Source of the DNA: Mesorhizobium sp. YC-39
Lineage (GTDB): Bacteria; Pseudomonadota; Alphaproteobacteria; Rhizobiales; Rhizobiaceae
Assembly (NCBI RefSeq): GCF_025753795.1
Contig: NZ_JAOWPS010000002.1
Span: forward strand, 496,001-560,000
Direction of reading: 5' to 3'
Length of the DNA stretch: 64,000 nucleotides
The position numbers and the translations under genes were made by a program. Shown here piece by piece: positions 27,217-36,430 of the stretch. Each line of letters opens with the position of its first letter. Position 1 is the stretch's first letter. The notes under the pieces were generated by a model that was given only the letters and a program-made list of their open reading frames with translations, was not told where the DNA came from and ran no database searches.

Positions 27217-27306
27217 GGAGAGGTGGCCGAGTGGTTGAAGGCGCACGCCTGGAAAGTGTGTTTACGGGAGACCGTAACGCGGGTTCGAATCCCGCTCTCT
27301 CCGCCA
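27217..27306 (+). tRNA. tRNA-Ser (GGA anticodon)
   Basis: 90 nt including an encoded CCA end. The acceptor arm GGAGAGG pairs with TCTCTCC (one G-T pair). The anticodon loop CTGGAAA with the CACGC/GTGTG stem gives anticodon GGA (reads UCC/UCU). The long variable arm (TTTACGGGAGACCGTAAC) is typical of class II tRNA-Ser. The T loop reads GGTTCGAATCC. Its 3' end is the left border of the genomic island. Confidence 0.96.
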
Positions 27307-27771
27307 TCCTGCTTCGCTCTTCGAGCTTCGCAGGACTGGCTCGATCTTTCGGACGAAGCGGGATGACCTCCGAAGCTTTAGCGTAGGAGGTCGTCTCAGA
27401 AGCCGAAAAACTCCTTGCGCAATGCGTCCTCGTCTAGAACCCTGCCGCGCACCTCATCCTCATTAAAATGCGCAGCTTCCCATTTGTCGCCCTTCAGCAA
27501 CTGAATGATTGACAGAGACCAGTTCCTCTTCCTGCCTTATCGCCGCGATCCATTCCTCCACCGCAGCTTTGCAGGCGCTCTGGAGCTGGTCGAGATCGGA
27601 TGTATCGACTGGCGCGACACCGACATTCAGGGCGCGTCGGCAAGTATCGTCTCGCGATTATCAATTTCCAAAGTGGTAGCTTGATACCTGTTCCCGGCAT
27701 AGTGTCCTCGCTTGCCGGTGACATTTGGAACGGTCGCAGCCTGGCATAGGAGATCAGTCTTGAACCGGCGC
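27293..27771. repeat. Left border direct repeat of the genomic island (R1)
   Basis: From CGCTCTCTCCGCCA inside the tRNA to about 27771 the sequence is repeated at 61216-61769. The first 140 bases or so match with a single one-base indel; further in there are substitutions and several small deletions. The homology ends abruptly at the codons after a racemase start (TTG 27760), where island DNA (the LysR remnant) begins. Confidence 0.9.
27396..27613 (-). pseudogene. Broken small conserved gene, left copy
   Basis: This is the R1 copy of the small gene at 61318-61550. The segments DTSDLDQLQSA and the C-terminus HFNEDEVRGRVL...EDALRKEFFGF can be read, but there is no ATG (the sequence before PVDTSD has changed). 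A one-base insertion lies near the GTTGCTGAAGGGCGAC stretch, and an 18-bp in-frame deletion removes the residues before EDALRK. Not functional as it stands. Confidence 0.7.
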
Positions 27772-28742
27772 GTCCCGACAGGACTGAAAGCCAGGCTGCA
27801 GGCGATCATGAACGCGAGGCTGGATACGACCCGCCCAACCTTTGATGGCCAGTCCTTCGAGAGCCGCTCCGCAACTGCTAGCAGTTGGCTAAGAGCCGGG
27901 TTGGCGTTTGTCGCCGACCAGACCGCACTTGAGACGAGCACGTCGCGCTCGCCAGCGATCGGGCGGAAACAGATGCCCTCGACATCTTGGCGTAGCGTCG
28001 ATGTACTGGTGAGCGTCAGCCCGAACCCCAACGCCACCAGGTTCTCACGAGAAACGTCGTGCACATCGATGCGGGGCCTGAAGCCGCTGCGGGACAGCAT
28101 CCGGATAAGATAGTCCTGAATCTCGGAGCCTGGCCCGCCGTGGCTCACGATGAAACTTTCCTCCCGCAACTCGTCCCAGGCTACGACGTCCTGGCGCGCT
28201 AGCGGATGGCTGTCCGGGATCACGACATAGACGGTCTCATTCCAGAGAATTTTGGAGCTGTATCCATCCTCAAATGTCGTGCTGGCCGGTGGCGAACGAG
28301 ATGTCTAGCTCGCCGGTATCGAGCGCGTGGAGCATCTCCAGCGAGATTCCCTCCCGCAGCAAGATCTGAGGGTTCGGCTGCGTTTCCCGCAAGCGGCGGA
28401 GGACACAATGGAGGAAAACCGTCGTCGGTGAGGCGAGGATGCCAACTCTCAGGACACCCCGCTATCCCTTGTGGGTCGGGGCTGCAAGTTGGGCGGCGCG
28501 CTGAGTTGATGTACGCCACTGATAGCGTTGGCCAGAAAGTCGGAGCCCGCAACTGTCAATTTCACGCCACTCCGTTCACGCAGGAACAGGGGAAATCCCA
28601 ACTGGCTTTCCAGTATGAGGATCCGGCGAGTGACGGTAGATTGCGGCACGTCGAGAGACAGAGCCGCCTTGCAGAAACTTCCGTGCCCAGCCGCTGCGAT
28701 AGCGTCGCTAAGATACCTGAGGTCGAGCGAAACGTCCGGCAT
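27772..28742 (-). pseudogene. LysR-family regulator, several frame breaks
   Basis: From ATG 28742 the frame gives an HTH domain (AAGHGSFCKAALSLDVPQST). It then breaks near 28500, where the continuation AAQLAAPTHKG carries a TAG before RGVLRVGILASPTT. It breaks again near 28270, where ISFATGQHDI must shift to EDGYSSKILW. The effector domain continues (SHPLARQDVV, GFGLTLTSTSTLRQD) and runs into the border repeat. At least three lesions make this a pseudogene at the left edge of the island. Confidence 0.85.
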
Positions 28743-28985
28743 CGCGCTCACTCTGTTACGCAAATGGGGTGGAGAGCGGCCGGTCGACGTGGTGTCCGCG
28801 CTTCGAAGGCCACTCCGGCCGTGTCACCTGTCTTCTTCGACCTCCGATGAGTCGAAGCGCAGCGATCGCGGCCGGAGTGCCCTGGGCGGGACGGTTCTCG
28901 CCACGCGCTCCAAGGCATTCGTCCGGGTCACCGGCCTTTCGCCTGAGGAGACACTGTCGAGGACCTCGGTCATCGCCGGCCCGGA

Positions 28986-30026
28986 TCAGGCGGCGGAAAT
29001 GACCGGAGCGGTGAACTCCTCGACCTTGCCGCCGGTGTAGCCGGCTCGAGCGCCTTCGAGGACGTTGTAGGGGAAGGCCGTCGGGATCGCGCTGACCTTG
29101 TCGAGCCGAGCAATCTGCTCGGCCGACAGGGTCACGTTCGCGGCGGCGAGGTTGGAGTTAAGCTGCTCGATGGTGCGCGGGCCGATGATCGGCAGCGTGC
29201 CCTTGGCAGCGACCCATGCAATCGCGGCTTCGCCCGGCGCGACGCCCAGCTCCTTGGCGACTTCGATCAGGGTGTCAAGAATCGCCGTGCGCTGCGGCGA
29301 ATTCTCCTGCTGGAAGACGTTGCCGCCCATCCCTTCCTTACGGCCGGTCTCACCCTGGCGGTACTTGCCGGTGAGGAGGCCGCCACCCAGCGGCGACCAG
29401 GAGACCATGCCGAGGCCGAGCGACTGGCCGACAGCAAGCAGCTCCTGCTCACTGGAGCGGACCACCAAGCTGTGCTCGAACTGGAGGCCGGCAATCGGGG
29501 CTGCGCCGCGCAGCTCGGCGATCGTGACGGCGCGCGCGGCGCGCCACGCCGGGAAGTTCGACAGACCAGCGTAGAGGATCTTGCCCGCACGCACGAGGTC
29601 GTCGAAACCGCGCACGATCTCTTCGGCCGGCGTGACACCGTCGGACATGTGGACGAATAGGATGTCGATGTAGTTGCTCTTCAGCCGCTTCAGGCTGTCC
29701 TCGACGGACACGATCATCGCCTTGCGGCTGTTGCCGGTGACGAGGATGCCACCCTTGGCGCCGGCGGGCATCGTGTACTTGGTGGCAACGACGAAATCGT
29801 CACGGCGGCCGATCAGCGCGTCGCCGATGATTTCTTCCGACTGACCGCCCTGATAGACGCCGGCCGTATCGATGAAGTTGCCGCCTGCATCGGCATAGGC
29901 GTCGAGAATGCGGCGCGACTCGTCACGCTCCTGACCATAGCCCCAGCCCGTGCCGAACATGCCGGTGCCGAGCACTAGCTCGGAGACCCGCAGACCCGTG
30001 TGCTCACCGAAAAGTTTGTAACGCAT
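28986..30026 (-). CDS. Aldo/keto reductase (A)
   Basis: 346-residue NADPH-dependent aldo/keto reductase. LGTGMFGTGWGYGQ leads into GNFIDTAGVYQGGQSEE, with the Asp and Tyr of the catalytic tetrad; the lysine is in VVATKYTMPAG and the histidine in DILFVHMSD. WSPLGGGLLTGKY and IIGPRTIEQLNSNL bind the cofactor. The length fits the AKR11/12-like group. It is divergent from the TetR gene at 30149, its likely regulator. The 243 bp upstream of its stop, towards the LysR remnant, hold nothing recognisable. Confidence 0.92.
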   Translation of the reverse strand: MRYKLFGEHTGLRVSELVLGTGMFGTGWGYGQERDESRRILDAYADAGGNFIDTAGVYQGGQSEEIIGDALIGRRDDFVVATKYTMPAGAKGGILVTGNSRKAMIVSVEDSLKRLKSNYIDILFVHMSDGVTPAEEIVRGFDDLVRAGKILYAGLSNFPAWRAARAVTIAELRGAAPIAGLQFEHSLVVRSSEQELLAVGQSLGLGMVSWSPLGGGLLTGKYRQGETGRKEGMGGNVFQQENSPQRTAILDTLIEVAKELGVAPGEAAIAWVAAKGTLPIIGPRTIEQLNSNLAAANVTLSAEQIARLDKVSAIPTAFPYNVLEGARAGYTGGKVEEFTAPVISAA

Positions 30027-30049
30027 GCTTGTTTCTCCGTTGGGAATCT

Positions 30050-30119
30050 TTTAATGGCGACCGCAATCAATCGTCATGGGCAGCATCTAATTGACTTTGA
30101 TGGCGATCGCAACTAAAAA
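30050..30119. promoter_or_regulatory. Repeated operator-like sites and promoter between AKR (A) and tetR
   Basis: A 21-bp element occurs twice: it starts TTTAATGGCGACCGC at 30050 and TTTGATGGCGATCGC at 30096, with most bases identical and a GCGATCGC core. The second copy lies between a possible -35 (TTGACT, 30091) and -10 (TAAAAA, 30114) reading towards tetR. This fits a TetR-family operator with autoregulation and control of the divergent reductase. Confidence 0.5.
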
Positions 30120-30148
30120 AATGAAAATTCTGGCTCGGAGGTTCGAGA

Positions 30149-30751
30149 ATGCGTGTTTCCAAGGAGAAGGCGGCGGAGAACCGGGAGGCTCTCCTGCAGG
30201 CGGCGAGCCGCCTGTTCCGCCAGAAAGGCATAGACGGCGTCGGCGTGGCCGAGATCGCCAAGGAGGCCGGCCTTACCCATGGCGCGCTCTACGCTCACTT
30301 CTCATCGAAGGATGAGCTTGCGGCCGCTGCCTTCTCCTATGGCTTCGCCGGGAACATGAACGACACTCGCGAGTGGGTGGGCGATCGCAGCCTGGGCTTC
30401 ACCGATTACCTAGACGGATACCTGTCGCCCTACATGCGCGACAAGGTGGAGACCGGTTGTCCGATGGCGGCCTCCGCAAGCGAGATCGGTCGTCATGACA
30501 GCGCCGTTAGCGAGAGCTTCAAACGCGCGTTCGAAGAGATGGCGACGATGCTGGAGGACTCGCTGGAGGACACGATCCCTCAGGCTCAGAAGCGCCGCCT
30601 CGCCATCGCTGCGGCGGCGGCAGAGATCGGCGGCATCGCCGTATCTCGTGCGGTCGCTAAGGCAGACGCCACGCTTGCGGAGGAGGTGCTGGAAGCGATC
30701 CGCGCAACCTTTGCAGCTGCTCACGAAGTGGAGAAGGCGCACCCCGGATAG
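30149..30751 (+). CDS. TetR/AcrR-family transcriptional regulator
   Basis: 200 residues. The N-terminal helix-turn-helix domain reads ALLQAASRLFRQKGIDGVGVAEIAKEAGLTHGALYAHFSS in overlapping parts (residues 14-53). The C-terminal ligand domain has the motif CPMAASASEIGR, as in the TetR_C_11-like group that controls reductases. It is divergent from an aldo/keto reductase, with paired repeats between. Confidence 0.92.
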   Translation: MRVSKEKAAENREALLQAASRLFRQKGIDGVGVAEIAKEAGLTHGALYAHFSSKDELAAAAFSYGFAGNMNDTREWVGDRSLGFTDYLDGYLSPYMRDKVETGCPMAASASEIGRHDSAVSESFKRAFEEMATMLEDSLEDTIPQAQKRRLAIAAAAAEIGGIAVSRAVAKADATLAEEVLEAIRATFAAAHEVEKAHPG

Positions 30752-30874
30752 GCCGTAAAGCCTCCGCGCCGCCTCACCACCAAAATTCCGCGAACAAAAC
30801 GCCGCTTGTTGGAGCAGGCGCGACGGCTGGCGCTCGTCTCAAGCCAATCCCACTCAACTTAAAAGGACTTTCTT

Positions 30875-31224
30875 ATGCCCGACAATGACTTAGCACTCAC
30901 TACCACTGAGGATTTACCTCCCATCAGCCCGGCGAAGTCCATCGACGCGATCTGGAGCTACCACGCGCACATCTACTTGACGGCCCCGGACAGACGCGCA
31001 TTGCAGCGACTTTGCGCGAGGAGATCGCCCGGCGTTTCCCCGTCGTCATGGGTCGCTGGTGGGACCAACTCATTGGGCCGCATGCAGGGCCGATGTACCA
31101 GGTCGCGTTTCCGCCGATCGAGTTCCCGCGCATCGTGCCCTGGCTCATGATCAATCGTCGCGGGCTGGCAATTCTGATCTATCCGAATACTGGCGAGCCC
31201 AAGCCCGATCACCTCAGCAATGCG
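30875..31224 (+). pseudogene. DOPA 4,5-dioxygenase family gene, frameshifted and cut by IS21
   Basis: The frame from ATG 30875 gives SPAKSIDAIWSYHAHIYL, the family's N-terminal His motif. It must then shift by one base near 30988 to continue TRIAATLREEIARRF, VVMGRWWDQLIGPHAGPMYQ and WLMINRRGLAILIYPNTGEP. The sequence ends after DHLSNA at the IS21 junction, so the C-terminus is missing. A one-base loss in the CCCCGG run explains the shift. Confidence 0.8.
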
Positions 31225-31998
31225 ATATGCGCAGCCGCGGCGTGAAGAAGCGCTCGCGCACCAGCCCGACCTGGTTCTCGACTTGCCCCTTCTCCCAGCC
31301 CGACGCCGGCGTGCAAGCGACCGGCTGCACCAGATAGTGACTGCACATCTGAAGGAAGCGGCGATGTATTGCCGGTCCTTGCCGACGAACACCGTCTCCG
31401 CCGCCGTCTTCATGTTGTCGTAGATGCCGCGCGTGCAGGTGCCATCGAAGAAGGCAAACGCCTGGTCGTGGGCGTCGAACACCATCTCCTGCGTCTCGCG
31501 CGGATAGGCCCTGACGAACATCATGCGGCTGTGGCAGAGCCGGACATGGGCGACCTTCACGGTCACGGTCACGCCGTTGATCAGGACGATCTCGTGGCTC
31601 CAGTCGAACTGATAGGCCTCCCCCGGCGCGAACAACAGCGGCACATAGGCTTCCGCCGTTGCCGATCCTTGCTCCTTCGCCCAGCCTTTCGCGTATCGAC
31701 GGACCGCATCGTAACTCCCTTCATAGCCGAGCCCGCGAAACTCCTCGTAAATCCGGATCAGAGTTAGCCGCTCGCGCGCCGCCTTGCCGTGGTTGCAATC
31801 CGAAAGCCCGTCGAGCTGATCCTGCCAAGGGCCGATCTTTGGCATCGGCTGATGCTCACGCTCGTAGCGGAACTCTGTCGCGTCTGACCGAAGCACTTTC
31901 CGGAAAACGTTCCGCGATATCCTCAACTCGCGGCAGATCTCCTCGATCGACTTCCCCTGGACCAGCGACAGCCGACGAATCTTCGCAATCGTCTCCAC
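31225..31998 (-). pseudogene. istA: IstA transposase, truncated and frameshifted
   Basis: From GTG 31998 the frame reads ETIAKIRRLSLVQGKSIEEI, an HTH (ISRNVFRKVLRSD) and the catalytic domain (YQFDWSHEIVLINGV; YDNMKTAAETVFVG). Near 31364 one A is missing: Y-N-R-R-F-L-Q-M-C-S-H-Y is split. The shifted frame then gives GWEKGQVENQVGLVRERFF before the gene ends at 31225. An intact IstA would be clearly longer. Confidence 0.85.
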
Positions 31999-32094
31999 AA
32001 CCAATATCCAAAACAAATGCCTCCGATAAAACCGAAGGCAGTGTGACAACCCTGCGTTACAGGGGTCTTTTTTGGACGCCGATCACCCCTGACA
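31225..32094 (-). mobile_element. IS21-family element, partial
   Basis: The right end is a terminal inverted repeat read on the minus strand as TGTCAGGGGTGATCGGCGTC, ending at 32094, typical of IS21. Inside is a partial istA. istB and the other end are missing because the element breaks off at about 31225 inside the dioxygenase remnant. The element is therefore an immobile remnant. Confidence 0.8.
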
Positions 32095-32199
32095 CGGGGT
32101 CCTTATTCCACGCCGAAACACAGACCTGCGGTCGGGGATATGATTGCCGACCTTACAACCACATCCGCTCAAGGTGCTTTCGTCAAATTGGGATGGGCG

Positions 32200-33090
32200 C
32201 TATCGCCACCGCCTCACATGGTCGACGAGTGCCCGAAGCTTTGGAGCGAGATTGCGCCGGCTGGGATAATAAAGAAAAAAGCCGGCAAAGAGGGGGCAAT
32301 ACTCCTGAAGGAGAGGGACTAACTGACCAGATTCGACATAGGGTTTGAAGGTGTCCTCCATCCCGAAGGTGATGCCGCCGCCGGCACAGGCTGTGCGGAT
32401 CATAAGCCACATGTCGTTGGTGGTGATCTGCGGGTCGACAGCCACGTCGAACTCGCGGCCATGCTGGCCGAATTCCCAACGATAGGGTGCGCTGTGTGGC
32501 GCTGGACGCCAGCCGATACAGCGGTGGGCGGAGAGTTCCGAAGGATGTTCGGGCTTGCCAAAACGTTCGATGTAGGACGGCGCAGCGAAGGCGCCCTGGC
32601 GCTGCTCGCCCGACACCGGAACGGCAATCATGTCCTGATCGATGACTTCGCCCAGTCGTACCCCCGCGTCATAGCCTTCCGCGACAATGTCGAATTCCTC
32701 GTCCGTGACGGTCACGTCGATCTGAACGGCGGGAAAGGTGTCCGCGAAACGCGCCAGAAGCGGCCCGGAGATGAACTGCTCGGCGATGGATGACACCGCC
32801 AGCCTTAACAGTCCGCTCGGTGCGCTGTCGCGGTCCGCCGTCGCATCGAGCGCCAGTCCGACTTCGGAAATAGCCGGCGCCACCCGCTGATACAGTTGTT
32901 CGCCGGCTTCTGTGAGACTGACGCTGCGCGTCGTGCGCTGAACGAGCGCGACGCCCAGCCGATCTTCGAGACGGCGGATGGACTGGCTGACGGCTGGCCG
33001 TGTGACGCCCAATTTCTCCGCGGCCACGCGAAAGCTCCGCGCTTCTGCGACTGCCAGGAAAACAGAAATGCCGTTCAGATCGATTGCCAT
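32200..33090 (-). CDS. LysR-family regulator (1)
   Basis: 296 residues. The N-terminal winged HTH reads SFRVAAEKLGVTRPAVSQSI with RRLEDRLGVALVQRTTRSVS. The effector domain has EGYDAGVRLGEVIDQDMIAV, the pattern of the CrgA-like group that controls nearby oxidoreductases. It is divergent from aldo/keto reductase (B) with a 96-bp gap, its likely target. Confidence 0.92.
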   Translation of the reverse strand: MAIDLNGISVFLAVAEARSFRVAAEKLGVTRPAVSQSIRRLEDRLGVALVQRTTRSVSLTEAGEQLYQRVAPAISEVGLALDATADRDSAPSGLLRLAVSSIAEQFISGPLLARFADTFPAVQIDVTVTDEEFDIVAEGYDAGVRLGEVIDQDMIAVPVSGEQRQGAFAAPSYIERFGKPEHPSELSAHRCIGWRPAPHSAPYRWEFGQHGREFDVAVDPQITTNDMWLMIRTACAGGGITFGMEDTFKPYVESGQLVPLLQEYCPLFAGFFLYYPSRRNLAPKLRALVDHVRRWR

Positions 33091-33186
33091 TGGTTAGAAT
33101 GAATTACCACGGTGGTCATCATTGGGCAAGTTGTTCGCTCTTATCGACGCGTCTACCTTGGATCTCACAACGAGGAGACAGCCGAC

Positions 33187-34245
33187 ATGACGGTTGATCA
33201 CTACAAACTTCTTGGACGGTCGGGCTTGCGAGTTTCGCCGTTGAGCCTCGGAACGATGACCTTCGGTTCCGACTGGGGATGGGGGGCGGACGGCGACGAG
33301 GCCCACCGTATCTTCGATCTCTATGTCGACCGGGGCGGCAATTTCGTCGACACGTCGGTAAATTACACCGACGGCCGCGCCGAGCGCCTGCTCGGGACCT
33401 TCATCGGCGACAAGCGCGAGCGGATCGTTCTAGCGACGAAATTTACGATGGCGCGCGAACCAGGCAACCCGAACTCCGGCGGCAACCACCGCCTGAACAT
33501 GGTGCGGTCCGTCGAGCAGAGCCTGACGCAGCTCGGCACCGATCGCATCGACCTCCTTTATCTCCATGCATGGGACATGACGACCCGGCCGGACGAGGTC
33601 ATGCGAGCGCTCGACGACCTCGTTCGGTCGGGAAAAGTGCTCTATCTCGGCATCTGCAACACGCCTGCATGGCGCGTTGCACAGATGCAGACGCTCGCAG
33701 ACATCCGCGGCTGGTCTCCTTTCGTGGCGCTGCAGATCGAATACAGCCTCGTGGAGCGGACCGTCGAGCACGAGCTACTGCCTGCGGCTGCGGCTTTGGG
33801 CCTTGGGGTGCTTCCGTGGTCGCCGCTCGGCGGTGGCGTGCTCACGGGCAAATACTCCCTTGCCGACGTCGAGGATTCGCAAGAGGCGACCGTGTCTGCC
33901 AGCCGGAGGGGTGTCATAGCTTCGTCGGGGCATCTGAACGGACGTGCGATCGAAATTGCGGACGAGGTTCGAGCCGTCGCCGAGGAGGCCAACTCCACAC
34001 CATCTCGGGTGGCGCTTGCCTGGACGCTGGCCAATCCGACCGTCGTCTCCCCCATCATCGGCGCTCGCACGCTCGCCCAGGCCGAGGACAATCTCGGAGC
34101 TCTGGATCTAGTGCTTACGCCGGAACAACTGGATCGTCTGAACCGGATCAGCGCACCGAACCCCGTCTTTCCCGCTCGCTTCACGCAACGTCCCCTCGTC
34201 CAGCAACTGATCTTCGGCGGCGCCACGACCGCACGCCGCGACTGA
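33187..34245 (+). CDS. Aldo/keto reductase (B)
   Basis: 352 residues. LGTMTFGSDWGWGAD, GNFVDTSVNYTDGRAE (catalytic Asp and Tyr), VLATKFTM (Lys) and DLLYLHAWD (His) give the full tetrad. PWSPLGGGVLTGKY and IIGARTLAQAEDNL bind NADPH. The ATG at 33187 follows GAGGAG; the frame is open upstream but lacks a ribosome site. It is the target candidate of LysR (1) and starts a run with two small exported proteins. Confidence 0.92.
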   Translation: MTVDHYKLLGRSGLRVSPLSLGTMTFGSDWGWGADGDEAHRIFDLYVDRGGNFVDTSVNYTDGRAERLLGTFIGDKRERIVLATKFTMAREPGNPNSGGNHRLNMVRSVEQSLTQLGTDRIDLLYLHAWDMTTRPDEVMRALDDLVRSGKVLYLGICNTPAWRVAQMQTLADIRGWSPFVALQIEYSLVERTVEHELLPAAAALGLGVLPWSPLGGGVLTGKYSLADVEDSQEATVSASRRGVIASSGHLNGRAIEIADEVRAVAEEANSTPSRVALAWTLANPTVVSPIIGARTLAQAEDNLGALDLVLTPEQLDRLNRISAPNPVFPARFTQRPLVQQLIFGGATTARRD

Positions 34246-34342
34246 CCGTCAAAACGACGCGAGGCCTGTCGACGGTGCACGCAGCTTCATTGCCGGTCGA
34301 TGGGCCTATCAAGCCCTCAGCCACCAGGAAAGGACCGATATC

Positions 34343-34897
34343 ATGACCACTCTCCCGATACGCCACCGAGTCGCCGGCGCGAGCCGAACAGCTCTGATCA
34401 CACTGGCATTACTGTCGCTCGCCCTGCCGGGTGCAGCCATTGCCACCACTGCGGCAACGCAGGTGCAGGCTCCGGACAGTGCCGCGATAGAACGCCAGAA
34501 CAGGGCGATCGTTGAAGCCGCCTTCGAAAAATGGCGCGGAGGTACCTACGTTTTCGCGGAACTTCTCGCTCCCGACGTCGTGTGGACGATCCATGGCTCC
34601 GGGCCGGTCGCCGGCACCTATCGCAACCAGAAGGACTTCATCGAACATGCATCACTTCCTTTGACCAGCCGTCTCGCGACGCCGGTCGTGCCGGAGGTGC
34701 ACGATATCTTTGCCGACGGCGACACGATCATCATCCGCTTCGACGGAACAGCGACGACGACGTCGGGCGCACCTTATCGCAACCAGTTTGTCTGGATATT
34801 CGAGATGAAGGACGGCCTCGTCGTCAATGCGGAAGCCTTCCTGGACCTCGTTGCCTATCAGCAGGTTGTCGACAACAACGCCCCGCGTTCGCAATGA
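34343..34897 (+). CDS. Exported SnoaL-like (NTF2-fold) protein
   Basis: 184 residues with an N-terminal signal segment (LITLALLSLALPGAAIA). The mature part is a SnoaL-like fold: IVEAAFEKWRGGTYVFAELL, VVWTIHGSGPVAGTYRNQ and FVWIFEMKDGLVVNAEAFLD. Such proteins are small-molecule isomerases or binding proteins; the substrate is unknown. It lies 97 bp after the reductase, with a GGAAAGGA ribosome site. Confidence 0.8.
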   Translation: MTTLPIRHRVAGASRTALITLALLSLALPGAAIATTAATQVQAPDSAAIERQNRAIVEAAFEKWRGGTYVFAELLAPDVVWTIHGSGPVAGTYRNQKDFIEHASLPLTSRLATPVVPEVHDIFADGDTIIIRFDGTATTTSGAPYRNQFVWIFEMKDGLVVNAEAFLDLVAYQQVVDNNAPRSQ

Positions 34898-35004
34898 CCG
34901 ACGCACCCGGCCTCGGCAGAACTTAGTGCCTGCCGAACCGGCACTGCGCACACATGCGCTAACGCCTCCAAACCGGGAACAGCAACGCTTGACGGAGCCA
35001 GACC

Positions 35005-35331
35005 ATGCGACAGGCATTTGCAGCACTCATCACCGCCACCCTTTCGACTCACCCCGTAGCAGCACAGGAGCCCAATTTGCAGCCGAACCATCCTTACGTT
35101 GGCATGTGGGTCACCGACGACAACCGAGTTCGTCATGAACTTCTGCCGAGTGGACGCTATGTCGAGGCCCGCGGTCAGCGCGAGCGAGCCTATGAGGGCC
35201 GCTACGAAGTCGACGGGACGCATATCGAGTACTGGGACGACACGGGCTTCACTGCTGACGGCGATTTCGTCGATGCGAACACCTTGCACCATGGCGGCAT
35301 GATCTTGCGACGCAAGCCTGCGACGCCTTGA
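35005..35331 (+). CDS. Exported Atu4866-domain protein
   Basis: 108 residues: a short signal peptide ending near VAAQE, then HPYVGMWVTDDNRVRHELLP, GRYVEARG, AYEGRYEVDGTHIEYWDDTG and LHHGGMILRR. This is the pattern of the small Agrobacterium Atu4866 family, of unknown function, often found beside oxidoreductases. It is probably in the reductase (B) operon. Confidence 0.78.
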   Translation: MRQAFAALITATLSTHPVAAQEPNLQPNHPYVGMWVTDDNRVRHELLPSGRYVEARGQRERAYEGRYEVDGTHIEYWDDTGFTADGDFVDANTLHHGGMILRRKPATP

Positions 35332-35437
35332 CAGGCCGGGCAAGCATCCGCGATGCGGAAACGGCTAAAAGCGATGGGTGCCGCAATTCTTCCTGAATCC
35401 ATCTGATAGGGTCGGTCGCGCCATTCACCGTCGCCCG

Positions 35438-36337
35438 TCATCGCGTCCTGTCCACTTGTCTCAATATGTCGATGAATGCGCGAAGCGGGGACGGGATGTG
35501 CTGGCTGCGCGGGTAATAGAGGGCCAGACCAGGCGTGGGCGGGCACCAGTCATCGAGCACGGTCACGAGTTGGCCGGATCCCAGAAACGGTCGTGCGAAG
35601 TGTTCGGGCACATAGGCGATGCCGCGCCCGTCCGCCGCCGCCTGCACGAGAAGATCATTGTCATCGAGGGTGAGGTTGCCCGGGACGTCGACCGCGATCT
35701 CGGCCCCGTGTTTGGAAAACTCCCAGCGGTAGCGCTTGCCGCTGGGCAGACGCTGGCGGATGCAGCAATGGGCATGCAGGTCATCAGGCGTGTTCGGCGT
35801 TGCTCTACCGTCCATATAGGAGGGAGCCGCCACGGCGATAAATCGGACGTCGCCTCCGAACGTCACCGCGACCATGTCTCGCGGGACGGCCTCCAGCAGG
35901 CGCACACCGGCATCAAAACCCTGTTCCACGATATCGACGAGCCGACCTTCCGAAACCAGATCAAGCTCTACGTCGGGATAGAGATCCAGGAACCGCGGCA
36001 CGATTTCTCTTAGGAGGATGCAGGCACCGCTCTTGTTCGCATTGATCCGCAGTGTGCCGCTGGGAGTGCCGCGTTCTTCCGAGAGGGTATCGAGCGCCTG
36101 GTCGAGATCCTGAAGAACCGGATCGAGCCGCGCGAGCAGGCGTGCGCCAGCCTGCGTCAGCGACACGCTGCGTGTCGTCCGGTTGAAAAGCCGGACGCCC
36201 AGTTTTGCCTCCAGACCGATGATCGCGTGGCTGAGGGCGGAGCGCGAAACACCCATGACGTCAGCCGCTCTGCGGAAGCTCCGGTGGCTGGCTACCGCCG
36301 CGAAGGCGGCCAGATCGTTCAGACTGGGACGCACCAT
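35438..36337 (-). CDS. LysR-family regulator (2)
   Basis: 299 residues. HTH SFRRAADVMGVSRSALSHAI, linker LGVRLFNRTTRSVSLTQAGA and the effector domain with EQGFDAGVRLLEAVPRDMVAV place it in the same CrgA-like group as LysR (1) and (3). It is divergent from the SDR at 36431 with 93 bp between, which contains TTGACA near 36369. Confidence 0.92.
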   Translation of the reverse strand: MVRPSLNDLAAFAAVASHRSFRRAADVMGVSRSALSHAIIGLEAKLGVRLFNRTTRSVSLTQAGARLLARLDPVLQDLDQALDTLSEERGTPSGTLRINANKSGACILLREIVPRFLDLYPDVELDLVSEGRLVDIVEQGFDAGVRLLEAVPRDMVAVTFGGDVRFIAVAAPSYMDGRATPNTPDDLHAHCCIRQRLPSGKRYRWEFSKHGAEIAVDVPGNLTLDDNDLLVQAAADGRGIAYVPEHFARPFLGSGQLVTVLDDWCPPTPGLALYYPRSQHIPSPLRAFIDILRQVDRTR

Positions 36338-36430
36338 TCGTGAATTATCCTCACCATCTTATCTCACATTGACAATCTTATATCACCAATTCCGCTAAGC
36401 TACATTCGGAGATGAATAGATAAGGATTAC

